A stretch of 64,000 nt of DNA from Liquorilactobacillus aquaticus DSM 21051 (GTDB lineage Bacteria > Bacillota > Bacilli > Lactobacillales > Lactobacillaceae): positions 117,750 to 181,749 of the forward strand of contig NZ_AYZD01000017.1 of assembly GCF_001436755.1 (NCBI RefSeq), read 5' to 3'. The notes beneath the pieces are model-generated. The model was given only the letters and a program-made list of their open reading frames with translations, was not told the DNA's origin and made no database searches. Shown one piece after another: positions 25,424 to 34,956 of this stretch. Each line of letters starts with the position of its first letter. Position 1 is the first letter of the stretch. The position numbers and the translations under genes are program-made.

Positions 25424-26296
25424 ATGCTATTAGGCAGTGTCGAAGCAGGTGGGACTAAGTTTGTCTGTGCAGTAGGCAATGAAGACTATCGAATCAAGGA
25501 CAGTATTAAATTCCCAACCACGACTCCAGAGGAAACCTTAGGTAAAACGATTGAATACTTTAAACGGTTTAAAATAGATGCTTTATCTGTTGCATCTTTT
25601 GGACCTATTGACGTGCAATACACAAGTAAAACATATGGGTTTATTACAAATACTCCTAAACCAGGCTGGAAAAATGTTGATTTTGTGGGTTTGCTAAAGA
25701 AAGCTTTGGAGATTCCAATCTTTTTTACGACAGATGTCAATGGATCAGCTTTTGGCGAATATACAGTTGCACAGCTTTTTAACGAAAAAATCAAGTCATT
25801 AGTGTACTTGACGATTGGAACCGGAGTTGGCGGTGGAGCAGTTATTGACGGAGAAATTCTCGGAACTAAGGGGCATCCTGAGATGGGCCATGTTTACTTA
25901 AAAAGACATCCCGCAGATGTAGACTTTGAAGGAATCTGCCCATTTCATAAAGACTGTTTGGAAGGATTAGCGGCAGGTCCTTCAATTAAAGCCAGAACAG
26001 GTATTGCAGGTGAAAAAGTTGCCTTAGACGATAAAATTTGGGATGTATTGTCGTACTACATTGCTCAAGCGGCTATCCAACAGACATTGATTCTCCGTCC
26101 TGACAATATTATTTTTGGCGGTGGAGTTATTAGCGAAAGATTACTTAAAAAAGTAAGACGTGATTTTGAAAAGCTGAATAATGGTTACATCGAAATTGAT
26201 GATTTAGAAAATTATATTCGCATGCCGAGGGTCGAAAACAATGGTTCAGCTACTTTAGGAAATTTTGCGTTAGCATTCAACGAGCTTCAAAAATAA
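25424..26296 (+). CDS. scrK: Fructokinase, ROK family
   Basis: Phosphorylates fructose (and possibly mannose) with ATP. 290 residues: phosphate-1 motif GSVEAGGTKFVCAVG, TIGTGVGGGAVIDGEIL (phosphate-2), the zinc-binding ROK segment GHPEMGHVY then CPFHKDCLEGLAAGPS, and IIFGGGVIS near the C-terminus. The start follows GAAAGAGGTG. It is monocistronic, without sucrose genes beside it, so it may serve internal fructose. Confidence 0.9.
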   Translation: MLLGSVEAGGTKFVCAVGNEDYRIKDSIKFPTTTPEETLGKTIEYFKRFKIDALSVASFGPIDVQYTSKTYGFITNTPKPGWKNVDFVGLLKKALEIPIFFTTDVNGSAFGEYTVAQLFNEKIKSLVYLTIGTGVGGGAVIDGEILGTKGHPEMGHVYLKRHPADVDFEGICPFHKDCLEGLAAGPSIKARTGIAGEKVALDDKIWDVLSYYIAQAAIQQTLILRPDNIIFGGGVISERLLKKVRRDFEKLNNGYIEIDDLENYIRMPRVENNGSATLGNFALAFNELQK

Positions 26297-26338
26297 ACAA
26301 ATTTATTTTGTTAGTTTTAAAAGATCATATGCGTATAC

Positions 26339-26380
26339 AAAAAGCTGCGGTTCACATTTGTGCATCCCGCAGCTTTTTTG
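26339..26380. terminator. Bidirectional terminator
   Basis: AAAAAGCTGCGG pairs with CCGCAGCTTTTTT around a 16-base loop, between convergent scrK and the aldehyde dehydrogenase gene. Confidence 0.8.
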
Positions 26381-26404
26381 ATTTAAATAGGTGAAGAGGT
26401 AAGC

Positions 26405-27772
26405 TTAATTTAAAACTGTTTTGGCATTTACAAACTCACGAATGCCCATATCGCTCAATTCACGGCCATAACCGGAATTTTTAACCCCGCCAAAGGGTAA
26501 TTCAGGATAAGAGGACAGAGGTTGGTTGATAGCAACTTGACCTGTTTCAATTTGAGAAGCAATTTCTTTAGCATGGGCAGTATCTTTTGAATAAACAGCA
26601 CCTCCTAAGCCATAGTTCGAATTATTGGCAATCTTTAATATGTCACTCTCTGTATCAGCCTTATAGACCTGTGCAACTGGACCGAACAGTTCAGTATCAT
26701 ACATTGGGTTATCGGGAGTTATACCTGAAATAATGAGAGGGTTAAATAAAGCGCCTGGTCCCTGCGGCAATTCCGGATCCCCCCAAAGAATTTGAGCACC
26801 TCCTGCGAGAATTTTACTTACTTGTTTGTGAAGGTTCTGCTGTGCGCGCTTAGATGACAATGGCCCAAGTGTTGTACGTTCATCAAGTGGGTCGCCTAGT
26901 TTACGTTTTGAAAATTCATCGATGATACCCGCAAGAAAATCGGCATAGATACCGCTTTGGACAATATAACGCTTAGCGGCCGTGCATACTTGACCAGAGT
27001 TATTCAAACGTGCTGCTGCAGCACCTTCAACAGCTTTTTCTAGATCTGCATCGTTTAAAACAATGAAGACATCAGTTCCGCCAAGTTCCATCGTCGACTT
27101 CTTGAGGTTCTTTCCAGCTGCTGAGGCAATTTTGCGGCCGGCATTCTCAGAACCAGTCAAGGCAACTCCTTGTACTCTTGAATCTGCAATTATGCGATCA
27201 ACTTGATCATAGTTAACGAAGAGATTTTTAAAGGCTCCCTCGGAAATACCTGCGATCTTGCAAGCATCTTCGAATGCTTGAGCGCATTCTGGGACAATAC
27301 TGGCGTGCTTTAAAATGACTGGGTTCCCAATGATGAAGTTCGGAGCGAAGACCCGCATGATCTGGGTGTAAGGAAAGTTCCAAGGTTCCACAGACATGAT
27401 TGTTCCAATTGAACTAAATTCGACGTGTGCTTCTTTACCGGGAACATTATTATACTGAATCGGTTGAAGAGCTCGGGCACCATTTTTAACATAATACATT
27501 GCAAATTCGACGTTTTTCTTTACTTCAGAACGTGATTGAGAGATTAACTTTCCCATGTTGGTTGTTAAGAGACGTGCATATTTTTCATTATGGGTTGCGA
27601 ACTCGTGTGCTAGTTTTTCAAGCTGTTCAGCTCTTTCAGAGAGTGGTTGTTTTTTAGCCGCGCGGTAAAAACGCTCGGCTTTTTCTAAAGCTTGATCAAC
27701 TTCAGTATCAGTGGCATCCGCAAATTCGTGGATTGTTTTTCCGTTAAAAGGATTTACTGCTTTATAAGGCAT
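26405..27772 (-). CDS. NAD(P)-dependent aldehyde dehydrogenase, succinate-semialdehyde dehydrogenase type
   Basis: 455 residues from the ATG at 27772, 10 bases after AAAGGGG; an ATG three codons earlier is too close to that site. Aldehyde dehydrogenase features: EPWNFPYTQIMRVFAP, VALTGSENAGRKIA (cofactor loop), the general-base Glu in STMELGGTDVFIVL, the catalytic Cys in NNSGQVCTAAKRYI, and ELPFGGVKNSGYGRELS near the C-terminus. The short length and PWNFP segment fit the GabD/YneI-type group common in lactobacilli. The real aldehyde substrate is not determined. Confidence 0.85.
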   Translation of the reverse strand: MPYKAVNPFNGKTIHEFADATDTEVDQALEKAERFYRAAKKQPLSERAEQLEKLAHEFATHNEKYARLLTTNMGKLISQSRSEVKKNVEFAMYYVKNGARALQPIQYNNVPGKEAHVEFSSIGTIMSVEPWNFPYTQIMRVFAPNFIIGNPVILKHASIVPECAQAFEDACKIAGISEGAFKNLFVNYDQVDRIIADSRVQGVALTGSENAGRKIASAAGKNLKKSTMELGGTDVFIVLNDADLEKAVEGAAAARLNNSGQVCTAAKRYIVQSGIYADFLAGIIDEFSKRKLGDPLDERTTLGPLSSKRAQQNLHKQVSKILAGGAQILWGDPELPQGPGALFNPLIISGITPDNPMYDTELFGPVAQVYKADTESDILKIANNSNYGLGGAVYSKDTAHAKEIASQIETGQVAINQPLSSYPELPFGGVKNSGYGRELSDMGIREFVNAKTVLN

Positions 27773-28109
27773 ATGGTTCATTCCCCTTTCTATAATCTAA
27801 TTTCATAATGACTTCTCCAGCTCAGAATTACAAACCATCTGCTTGTTTAATATGTGTTTAGGAATATCATTGATTATTTACGGATTAAATTTTATATTAA
27901 AAAATATTAAACATAACAATGGTTCACCACAAATTCGTTACTGTAAAAAAACTATTTCAAAAAACTTTAGAGTAACTAGCGCCATGGGTGAAGGCTAATT
28001 ATTTTGCTGTTTACCATCCCAAGACCCGCATGAATGATAGCCTTAACTATGGATAAAATTACATTAAATTTAATAGGCAATTTTTTGAACAATAGGGAAA
28101 TCCTTCAAG
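27773..28109. other. Intergenic region with no recognised feature
   Basis: AT-rich DNA of 337 bp between the aldehyde dehydrogenase start and the aroD remnant. The minus-strand promoter of the dehydrogenase must lie here. No hairpin or intact ORF was found. Confidence 0.5.
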
Positions 28110-28866
28110 ATAAAAACAGTTCAAATTCGAAAACTCGTTTTAGGAAGTGGCGGAACTAAAATTGCAGTTTCGATCACGAGAAAAAACGGTGGAAGATAAT
28201 ATAGAACAATCACATGCGATTATGAAACAACAACCAGATCTGATTGAGTGGTGAATTGATTGTTTTAAGTATGTTTTGAACACTGAAAAAGTGCAAATTG
28301 GAGCACCTAGCCTGCGTGAAATTTTGAGAGAAACTGGATTATTAATTACCTTCAGGACAAAAGGTGAGAGTGGGAAGATGGCGTTAAGCGAGAATGATTA
28401 TTTTAAAACCTTGTATGGAATTATTGAGAAAAAGATAGGTGATGCGGTTGACATTGAACTGTATCATAACAAGCGCAGGATACGAGAATTCGTGAAGACA
28501 GCACATAAGAAAGGGACGATCGTAATCATGAGTAATCATGATTTTGAGAAGACTCCAAGTAAAGAAGAAGTTATAATGCACTTGCACAGGATGATTGGTC
28601 TGGGAGCAGATGTTGTAAAAATAGCAGTTATGCTGAACTCAAGGACTGATGTCTTAACTTTACTTCAAGCGGCGAAAGAATTTCCGTCAAAACTGCCAAC
28701 ACCGCTAATTACAATATCAATGGGAAACCTAGGTAAAATTTCAAGGCTTGCTGGAGGAATTTTTGGATCAGCTTTAATTTTTGCAGCAGTTGCACAAACA
28801 TCGGCTCTGGGGCAGATCGAATTGACACACTTGAAACAAGAGCTTGAGTATTTGCATTTAAATTAA
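28110..28866 (+). pseudogene. aroD: Decayed type I 3-dehydroquinate dehydratase gene
   Basis: The 3' part (28276-28866, 196 codons) is a clear AroD: VDIELYHNKRRI, the catalytic His in IVIMSNHDFEKTP, the Schiff-base Lys in DVVKIAVML, and ITISMGNLGKISRLAG. The 5' part is still readable but damaged in three ways. The expected ATG before KTVQIRKLVLGSGGTKIAV is ATA (28110-28112). The frame shifts near 28165-28180 between AVSITR and EKTVEDNIEQSHAI. The Arg codon expected after QQPDLIEW is TGA (28252-28254), probably from CGA. A shorter protein started at TTG 28276 would lack the first strands of the barrel. No shikimate-pathway genes are adjacent. Confidence 0.85.
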
Positions 28867-29016
28867 AACGAAGTCTATCAATAGTTAGGATATTCAGAGG
28901 CATAGAGACAGCTGAAATTATATCTAAACTATCCAAAATATAGTTTTTTATTGGCTTGTGAATTTTTTCATTAATGGTGGCACTGACAGTCGTGCCTAAA
29001 TGTTGTCTAGTAAGTA

Positions 29017-29045
29017 TTGTAAACACTTACATTAATTTCTATAAT
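29017..29045 (+). promoter_or_regulatory. mtl operon promoter with overlapping cre site
   Basis: TTGTAA (29017-29022), a 17-bp spacer and TATAAT (29040-29045). The palindromic TGTAAACACTTACA (29018-29031) over the -35 matches the cre consensus at 13 of 14 positions, so repression by CcpA in glucose is expected. Confidence 0.7.
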
Positions 29046-29074
29046 TGGAATTGAAATAAAGGGAGGTTACTCAA

Positions 29075-30880
29075 ATGGAAGCTACAAAAACAGTTCCTAA
29101 GAAGTCTTCAATAAAGACTAAGATACAAAAACTAGGAACCAGTCTTAGTGGAATGATTATGCCTAACATCGCAGCAGTTATTGCTTGGGGCCTAGTCACA
29201 GCTATTTTTATGGCACAAGGATGGTTCCCAAATGCACAGATTGCTAAGATGATAACGCCAATGCTCAATTATCTGATTCCATTGCTCATTGCATATGTTG
29301 GTGGACGGATGGTTTATGAAGAACGAGGCGCGGTTGTCGGAGCAGTTGCTGCCATGGGTGTGATTGTCGGATCAAGCGTGCCAATGTTTATCGGTGCAAT
29401 GATCATGGGACCATTAGGTGGTTGGTGTATTAAAAAGTTTGATCAACTTTTTCAAGACAAGATCAAATCCGGCTTTGAGATGATATACAATAACTTCTCG
29501 AGTGGTATTCTCGGAATGGTTTTAGCAATTTTTGGGGTTTTCGTTGTAAACCCACTTGTAACAGCCGGAAGCAATTTTATGAGCCGTGGAGTTGATTGGA
29601 TTATCTCAATTCATATGCTGCCATTGGCTAACATCTTTATCGAACCGGCTAAAGTACTTTTCTTAAATAACGCTATTGGGAACGGAATTTTGGTTCCATT
29701 AGGAATTCAGCAGGCATCAACCTCAGGCAAATCAGTTTTGTTCCTACTTGAATCAAATCCTGGACCAGGGATCGGAATTCTTATAGCATTTATGATTTTT
29801 GGCAAGGGAACCGCTAAAGCGTCTGCTCCTGGGGCAGCTATTATCCAATTCTTTGGTGGTATCCATGAAATCTATTTCCCATATGTTTTAATGAAACCTG
29901 CATTGATTTTGGCTGCTATGGCTGGTGGTGTCAGTGGAACCTTTACATTTTCACTGTTAAATACAGGTATTAAAGCTGCGGCTTCACCAGGTTCAATTAT
30001 TGCCATTCTCTTGATGACACCGAAGGGAAATTATTTACGTATTCTAACTGGTGTTGCGGTTGCCGCAATTGTTTCATTCATTGTTGCATCGATTATCTTG
30101 AAAGCTGATAAGTCGGACGGAGACACGGATCTGGCTGAGAAGCAAGCACAAATGGATCAAATGAAGTCCGAATCAAAGGGTGGTATGCCATCTGCAGAAG
30201 ATGCAGAACGTTCAGTTCAGGATTACGCAGATGTTAAGAAAGTTATCTTTGCATGCGATGCCGGTATGGGATCTTCTGCAATGGGAGCTTCGTTGCTACG
30301 GGATAAAGTCAAAAAGGCTGGAATCAAGGACATACCTGTAACAAATACAGCAATTAGCAGATTGAAAGATGAACAAGGATTGCTGGTCATCACACAAGAT
30401 GAATTAGCCGATCGGGCTTCACAAAAAACGCCGAATGCAATGCATATCTCTGTTGGTAATTTCTTGAGCAGTCCTAAGTACGATGAAGTTGTAATCAATT
30501 TGAAGACTGTAAAACAAATTGCACCTGCTGGAAGTCAAACTGAGAAACAGACTAAGGATGACGGAAAAGCAAATCACAAGATTGATACGATTGATTATGC
30601 AGCTGTTAAGGAAGTTGACTTTATTCATCATGATCAAAAAGTTGGATCTTCTACAATGGCAACTTCACTATTTAAGGATCGTTTGAAGAAAGAGGGAAAG
30701 AAAACGCCGGTCAAGAACCTAGGAATTGATGAATTAGAAGACAGCAAAGCACATCTTGTTGTTGTGACACCGGAAGCGGAAAAAAATCTGAAATTGCGTT
30801 ATACTGAAGTTCAGATAGTAAGTGTCGAAGATTTGTTGAATTCTAAAGATTATGACTACATTGTTGAACATTTAGGCTGA
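29075..30880 (+). CDS. mtlA: PTS mannitol-specific EIICB with an extra degenerate IIB domain
   Basis: Transports and phosphorylates mannitol. 601 residues: a IIC membrane domain to about residue 345 (SGMIMPNIAAVIAWGLVTAI, GGIHEIYFPYVLM), then a IIB domain (about 385-475) with the phosphorylated Cys in FACDAGMGSSAMGASLLRDK. After a Lys/Asp-rich linker comes a second IIB-like domain (about 515-601) aligning with the first (VGSSTMATSLFKDRLKKEG, VVVTPEAEKN), in which the Cys position reads His (FIHHDQKVGSS). Usual EIICB-Mtl is about 480 residues, so the extra domain is additional. It starts ATG behind GGGAGG and heads the mtlARFD operon. Confidence 0.9.
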   Translation: MEATKTVPKKSSIKTKIQKLGTSLSGMIMPNIAAVIAWGLVTAIFMAQGWFPNAQIAKMITPMLNYLIPLLIAYVGGRMVYEERGAVVGAVAAMGVIVGSSVPMFIGAMIMGPLGGWCIKKFDQLFQDKIKSGFEMIYNNFSSGILGMVLAIFGVFVVNPLVTAGSNFMSRGVDWIISIHMLPLANIFIEPAKVLFLNNAIGNGILVPLGIQQASTSGKSVLFLLESNPGPGIGILIAFMIFGKGTAKASAPGAAIIQFFGGIHEIYFPYVLMKPALILAAMAGGVSGTFTFSLLNTGIKAAASPGSIIAILLMTPKGNYLRILTGVAVAAIVSFIVASIILKADKSDGDTDLAEKQAQMDQMKSESKGGMPSAEDAERSVQDYADVKKVIFACDAGMGSSAMGASLLRDKVKKAGIKDIPVTNTAISRLKDEQGLLVITQDELADRASQKTPNAMHISVGNFLSSPKYDEVVINLKTVKQIAPAGSQTEKQTKDDGKANHKIDTIDYAAVKEVDFIHHDQKVGSSTMATSLFKDRLKKEGKKTPVKNLGIDELEDSKAHLVVVTPEAEKNLKLRYTEVQIVSVEDLLNSKDYDYIVEHLG

Positions 30881-30900
30881 AAACCAAAGGAATGATTTAG

Positions 30901-32970
30901 TTGATTTTATTATCAGACCGCCAAAAAAAAATTTTGCTGAGACTCTGTGAATCTGATAATGGAATAGCTATGTCTGCTATTGAAAATTCGCTGCATGTTA
31001 GCCGCAGGACAGTTTATCGGGAATTTTCGGAATTAAAACTGTACTTGCAACAACACGGAGTGAGCGTCCAAAATGCAAATGGCCTTTATCGCTTGGATGG
31101 TTCAGCGAATGCTTTAGGGAACCTGCAAACTGAATTACAAGGACAAAGTGAGCGAATGGATTTAACAGCAAAACAACGGCAGGATGCACTTGCATGTTTG
31201 CTGTTGTTGAGTGATGAACCGTTAAAAATTTTCTCATTAGCAGTTTCTTTGGATGTCAGTGAAGGTACAATTCAACGAGATTTGAAAATTGTTGCAGCAG
31301 CCCTAAGGGAGTACCAAGTTAATGTGGTATCTAGAAAAGCTGTTGGAATTGAAGCGGTGGGACAAGAAACACAGATCAGACTGATCCTATGTGGCATTTT
31401 GACAAGTGAGATCAATGAATATGAATTTTTTGAATACCTGAACCTAAAAGGCGATCACCACCCACAGAATTTCTTCTTAAAGCTTTTTCCAAAAGATATT
31501 TTGTTAGCTTGTGCAAAGGCATTGAAACAAGCGACAGGTTCTAGATTGGAACGGAACTCGGATGTTCAAGAGGTTCAGTTGATTTTAATAATCGCGATCT
31601 CTGTGGTAAGAATGGCAAATAACACAATTAAGAAATATAAGGTTGTTGATGTGGGTGATCTTTTCAAATATCGCCAGCGTGCCTTGGAAATCTTGGAAAA
31701 CTTTGATGGAAAGATAAAAGAAAAGATAACAACCAGTGAAATTGATTTTATTGCGATTCAGATAAAGGGATTAGATTACAAATTGGTAAAGGGAGATTGG
31801 GCTGATAATTATGATTTCCAAATTTCCTTTAACGTAAAGCAGTTAATTCAAGATGTATCAGAAACTTTTCATTGGAATTTCAGCCGTGACACTGAATTGT
31901 TTTCACGGTTAGTCAAACACATGACTTTCTTATTGCATAATGAAGGCGTGAAGCTGCCTAATACGCGCATCAAAGTGCTGAATAATGTTAGTGTTCAATA
32001 TGCGGATCTTTATCATATATTACAAAGTGCATTATCCAAGATTTTTAGAAATTACGATTTTACTGAAACCGAAGAACAGCTGATCCTACTATACTTTGCT
32101 AATAGCTATGCCAGTACCAGAAGTAATTATTTATCGGCTTTAGTTATTTGTCCCAATGGAATCGGGACAGCAAGTATTCTAAAAAGCAGATTGCGTAGAG
32201 AAATTCCAGAACTTGCCGAGATAAAGATTGCTAAGGTGTCACAGCTGAATGAAATTCATCCTAACCACTATGATGTCATTCTCTCAACGTTGAACTTGCC
32301 TGGTTTTGACTGGAACTATCATATTGTCAGTCCTTTGTTGGTTGGTGATGAGATAGCGAGAATTAAAAAGTTCATTAGCAAGTTTGATCTGGAGTATAAG
32401 CGTAAGACGGTTAGAGAAGGTAAAGCCATCAGGCTTGAAGAAGGGCAGAAACGGTTGACATCATTGTTCGACATGGTGAGCGAGAGCAAGCAGCTAATTG
32501 ACCATATCTGTTTAGAACATCTTAGTAATGACGATGAAAGACTAAGAGATCTGCTGGTGCGGATCTTGAATGAAGTACCAGCAACAATTGTAAAAGATCG
32601 GCAGCAAATCGTGCGTGAGATGCTCAAACGTGTCAAGGCCGCTCCAGTAGGTATTCCTAATGCAAGCATTTCACTTGTACATGCTACAGACAAAAGTGTT
32701 TTAAGTCCGTTTTTCTCAGTCTACGAGTTAGAGAAGCCGGTCGTAATGAAAGCAATGGATCAAAATTCTATTCATGTTAAACGTATTTTGTTAATGATAG
32801 GACCAGCCCCAATGTCTGAATTTCAAAATAGTTTAATGGGAACGATCAGTAGTGCCATTGTGATGAATAACCGGTACACAGAAATTTTTGAAAACGGTGA
32901 TTTAGATAATATAAAAAATTTAGTAGCAGCACAGTTTATGGAACAACTTGATTTTAAGAGAAAGAGATGA
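30901..32970 (+). CDS. mtlR: Mannitol operon transcriptional activator MtlR
   Basis: 689 residues with the domain order of PRD-containing PTS-controlled activators: N-terminal HTHs (ALENSLHVSRRTVYREFSEL equivalent, then VSLDVSEGTIQRDLKIV), PRD1 and PRD2 (about 180-400), a gat-type IIB-like domain (LVICPNGIGTASILKSRLRR, Cys retained) and a C-terminal mannitol-type IIA-like domain (about 540-689). HPr and the mannitol EII domains control such proteins by phosphorylation. The TTG at 30901 is 8 bases after AAAGGA and 20 bp after mtlA. It sits inside the operon between mtlA and mtlF, as in other bacilli and lactobacilli. Confidence 0.9.
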   Translation: MILLSDRQKKILLRLCESDNGIAMSAIENSLHVSRRTVYREFSELKLYLQQHGVSVQNANGLYRLDGSANALGNLQTELQGQSERMDLTAKQRQDALACLLLLSDEPLKIFSLAVSLDVSEGTIQRDLKIVAAALREYQVNVVSRKAVGIEAVGQETQIRLILCGILTSEINEYEFFEYLNLKGDHHPQNFFLKLFPKDILLACAKALKQATGSRLERNSDVQEVQLILIIAISVVRMANNTIKKYKVVDVGDLFKYRQRALEILENFDGKIKEKITTSEIDFIAIQIKGLDYKLVKGDWADNYDFQISFNVKQLIQDVSETFHWNFSRDTELFSRLVKHMTFLLHNEGVKLPNTRIKVLNNVSVQYADLYHILQSALSKIFRNYDFTETEEQLILLYFANSYASTRSNYLSALVICPNGIGTASILKSRLRREIPELAEIKIAKVSQLNEIHPNHYDVILSTLNLPGFDWNYHIVSPLLVGDEIARIKKFISKFDLEYKRKTVREGKAIRLEEGQKRLTSLFDMVSESKQLIDHICLEHLSNDDERLRDLLVRILNEVPATIVKDRQQIVREMLKRVKAAPVGIPNASISLVHATDKSVLSPFFSVYELEKPVVMKAMDQNSIHVKRILLMIGPAPMSEFQNSLMGTISSAIVMNNRYTEIFENGDLDNIKNLVAAQFMEQLDFKRKR

Positions 32971-32977
32971 TGAAAGT

Positions 32978-33418
32978 ATGGATTTACAAGAGAACATGAT
33001 ATTGTTGGATCAGCATGTAGCTACAAAAGAAGAAGCTATTCGTTTGGCTGGTAAATTATTGGTAGACAATGGATATGCAGCTCCGGAATATATCGACTCA
33101 ATGCTAGCACGTAATGCAGATGTCTCGACTTACATGGGTAATTTTATTGCAATTCCACATGGGACCGATAGCGGTAAAAAGTATATCAAAAAAACGGGCA
33201 TCTCAGTTGTTCAGGTCCCAATGGGTGTTGATTTTTCCGGTAACGGGGATGAAAACATTGTAACGATCGTTTTTGGAATCGCAGGTTTGAATGGTGAACA
33301 TTTGGAATTATTGTCGCAGATAGCATTGTTTTGCAGTGATGTAAATAACGTTGTTAAACTTGCTGATGCGCAGTCAGCAGAAGAAATAATTAATTTATTA
33401 AAAGAGGTTGATAAATAA
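32978..33418 (+). CDS. mtlF: PTS mannitol-specific EIIA
   Basis: 146 residues from the ATG at 32978 ([14 protein letters not shown]); the frame is open ten codons further upstream inside mtlR. The phosphorylated His is in [12 protein letters not shown], the hallmark of the mannitol/fructose IIA group. Starts 7 bp after the mtlR stop and its stop overlaps the mtlD start (TAATG), so translation is coupled. It donates phosphate to the IIB domain of MtlA. Confidence 0.92.
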   Translation: MDLQENMILLDQHVATKEEAIRLAGKLLVDNGYAAPEYIDSMLARNADVSTYMGNFIAIPHGTDSGKKYIKKTGISVVQVPMGVDFSGNGDENIVTIVFGIAGLNGEHLELLSQIALFCSDVNNVVKLADAQSAEEIINLLKEVDK

Positions 33419-34578
33419 TGAAAGATGTACATTTTGGAGCAGGCAATATAGGACGTGGATTCATTGGTGAAACTTTAGCAGCAAATGGATTCGAAATTAC
33501 TTTTGTCGATGTCAACGAACAGATTATCGATGCATTGAATGATAAGAAAACTTATACAATTGAGCTTGCTGATGAATCACATAAAAAAATTCAAGTAAGC
33601 AATGTTTGTGGGATAAATAATAGCAAGGATCCTAAGGCTGTAGTTGCAGCAATTGCAGAGACAGATTTAGTTACGACAGCGATCGGGCCTAAGATCTTGA
33701 AGTTCATTGCACCATTGATCGCAGATGGTATTAAAGCACGTAAAGAGGAAGGGAAAACAGCAAAACTTGATGTGATCGCATGTGAGAACATGATTGGAGG
33801 CAGCCAATCCTTGAAAAAGGATGTCTACAGTCATTTAGATGCTGAAAGCAAAGAATTTGCAGACAAAAACATCGGTTTCCCGAATGCCGCTGTTGATAGA
33901 ATTGTTCCTCTTCAGAAACATGAAGATCCGCTTTTTGTTTCAGTTGAACCTTTCAAGGAATGGGTCGTTGATGAACATCAAATGGCCAACCCGGATTTGA
34001 AGTTGAAGAGTGTGGAATACGCACCGGATTTGGAGCCATACATTGAGCGTAAGCTCTTCTCTGTTAATACAGGGCACGCGACAGTTGCCTACACAGGAAA
34101 ATATCGTGGCTATGAAGATATTGGCTCAGCTATTAAAGACAGCGCGGTGCTTGCACAGTTGAAGAAAGTCTTGAAAGAGACCGGAGACCTCTTGATCAAC
34201 AAATGGAATTTTGATCGTTCTAAACATGAAGCTTATCAAAATAAAATTATCGGACGTTTCCAGAATCCGTACCTTTCCGATGATATTGCGCGTGTGGGGC
34301 GGACACCGATTAGAAAGCTCGGCTTTGATGAACGTTTCATTCGCCCAATTAGGGAGTCCAAAGAGCGTGGCCTTTCTTATACAGCACTTTTGGAAACTGT
34401 GGGGATGATTTACACCTTCGATGAATCAAAAGATGATGAAAGTCGAAAGCTGCAGAAAATGTTGAAGGAACGTCCAATCGAGGATATTGTAAAAGAAACA
34501 ACTGGGCTGAAGGATGAAGGCCTAATTCAAGAGGTAATACAATCTTATAAAAAAGCTGCCAAAGAGTATCAGGTATAA
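33418..34578 (+). CDS. mtlD: Mannitol-1-phosphate 5-dehydrogenase
   Basis: Oxidises mannitol 1-phosphate to fructose 6-phosphate with NAD+. 386 residues: the N-terminal cofactor motif [62 protein letters not shown] (catalytic Lys region) and [19 protein letters not shown]. Last gene of the operon; the terminator begins about 80 bp downstream. Confidence 0.96.
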   Translation: MKDVHFGAGNIGRGFIGETLAANGFEITFVDVNEQIIDALNDKKTYTIELADESHKKIQVSNVCGINNSKDPKAVVAAIAETDLVTTAIGPKILKFIAPLIADGIKARKEEGKTAKLDVIACENMIGGSQSLKKDVYSHLDAESKEFADKNIGFPNAAVDRIVPLQKHEDPLFVSVEPFKEWVVDEHQMANPDLKLKSVEYAPDLEPYIERKLFSVNTGHATVAYTGKYRGYEDIGSAIKDSAVLAQLKKVLKETGDLLINKWNFDRSKHEAYQNKIIGRFQNPYLSDDIARVGRTPIRKLGFDERFIRPIRESKERGLSYTALLETVGMIYTFDESKDDESRKLQKMLKERPIEDIVKETTGLKDEGLIQEVIQSYKKAAKEYQV

Positions 34579-34660
34579 AATTAATTTGTAAAGAGAAGCA
34601 GTGAACACTTAGTATCGAACATATAAGAAATGAACTCAGGTTGGTTTGAATATGATTTAA

Positions 34661-34708
34661 AAAAAGGCTCGATAAAATTCGCAAACGAATTTTATCAAGC
34701 TTTTTTGA
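34661..34708 (+). terminator. mtl operon terminator
   Basis: AAAAAAGGCT-GATAAAATTCG pairs with CGAATTTTATC-AGCTTTTTT around a 4-base CAAA loop. Confidence 0.85.
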
Positions 34709-34801
34709 TTGGCTTGAAAGATTAAGCTTGAGATTTGAAGAGGCCTTTTCTTGAACGCCGGCCAAAAGGGGCATATCTCAGCAATTTAATTTTTTTAAAA
34801 T

Positions 34802-34903
34802 GACTATACCATTTATATTTTCTATTGACACTTAACTGTGTCTAGGTTATATTTATTGGTGGTTAATGAATTGGTTAATAGATTTTAAACATCTATACCA
34901 ATT
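34802..34903 (+). promoter_or_regulatory. glmS promoter flanked by two repeats resembling NagR-type operators
   Basis: The promoter is TTGACA (34825-34830), 17 bp, TATATT (34848-34853). A CTATACCA word occurs just upstream of the -35 (34804-34811, followed by TTTAT) and again in the 5' UTR (34893-34900, followed by ATTAT). It matches half of the GntR-type NagR/YvoA operator TGGTATAGACCA. No glmS ribozyme core was found in the 250-bp leader region. Confidence 0.5.
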
Positions 34904-34956
34904 ATGATTGAAATTTAAAAATTGATGCTAATAAAAGCGAAAGGTCGGTTCTTTTT

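Noticed and set aside
27860..28100. Possible remnant of another shikimate gene next to aroD
   Set aside because: A few suggestive codons (YHPKTRMNDSLN-like) but no alignable stretch; left as unannotated intergenic DNA.
34709..34956. glmS ribozyme upstream of glmS
   Set aside because: The conserved catalytic core sequence could not be found; a normal promoter and operator-like repeats fill the region.
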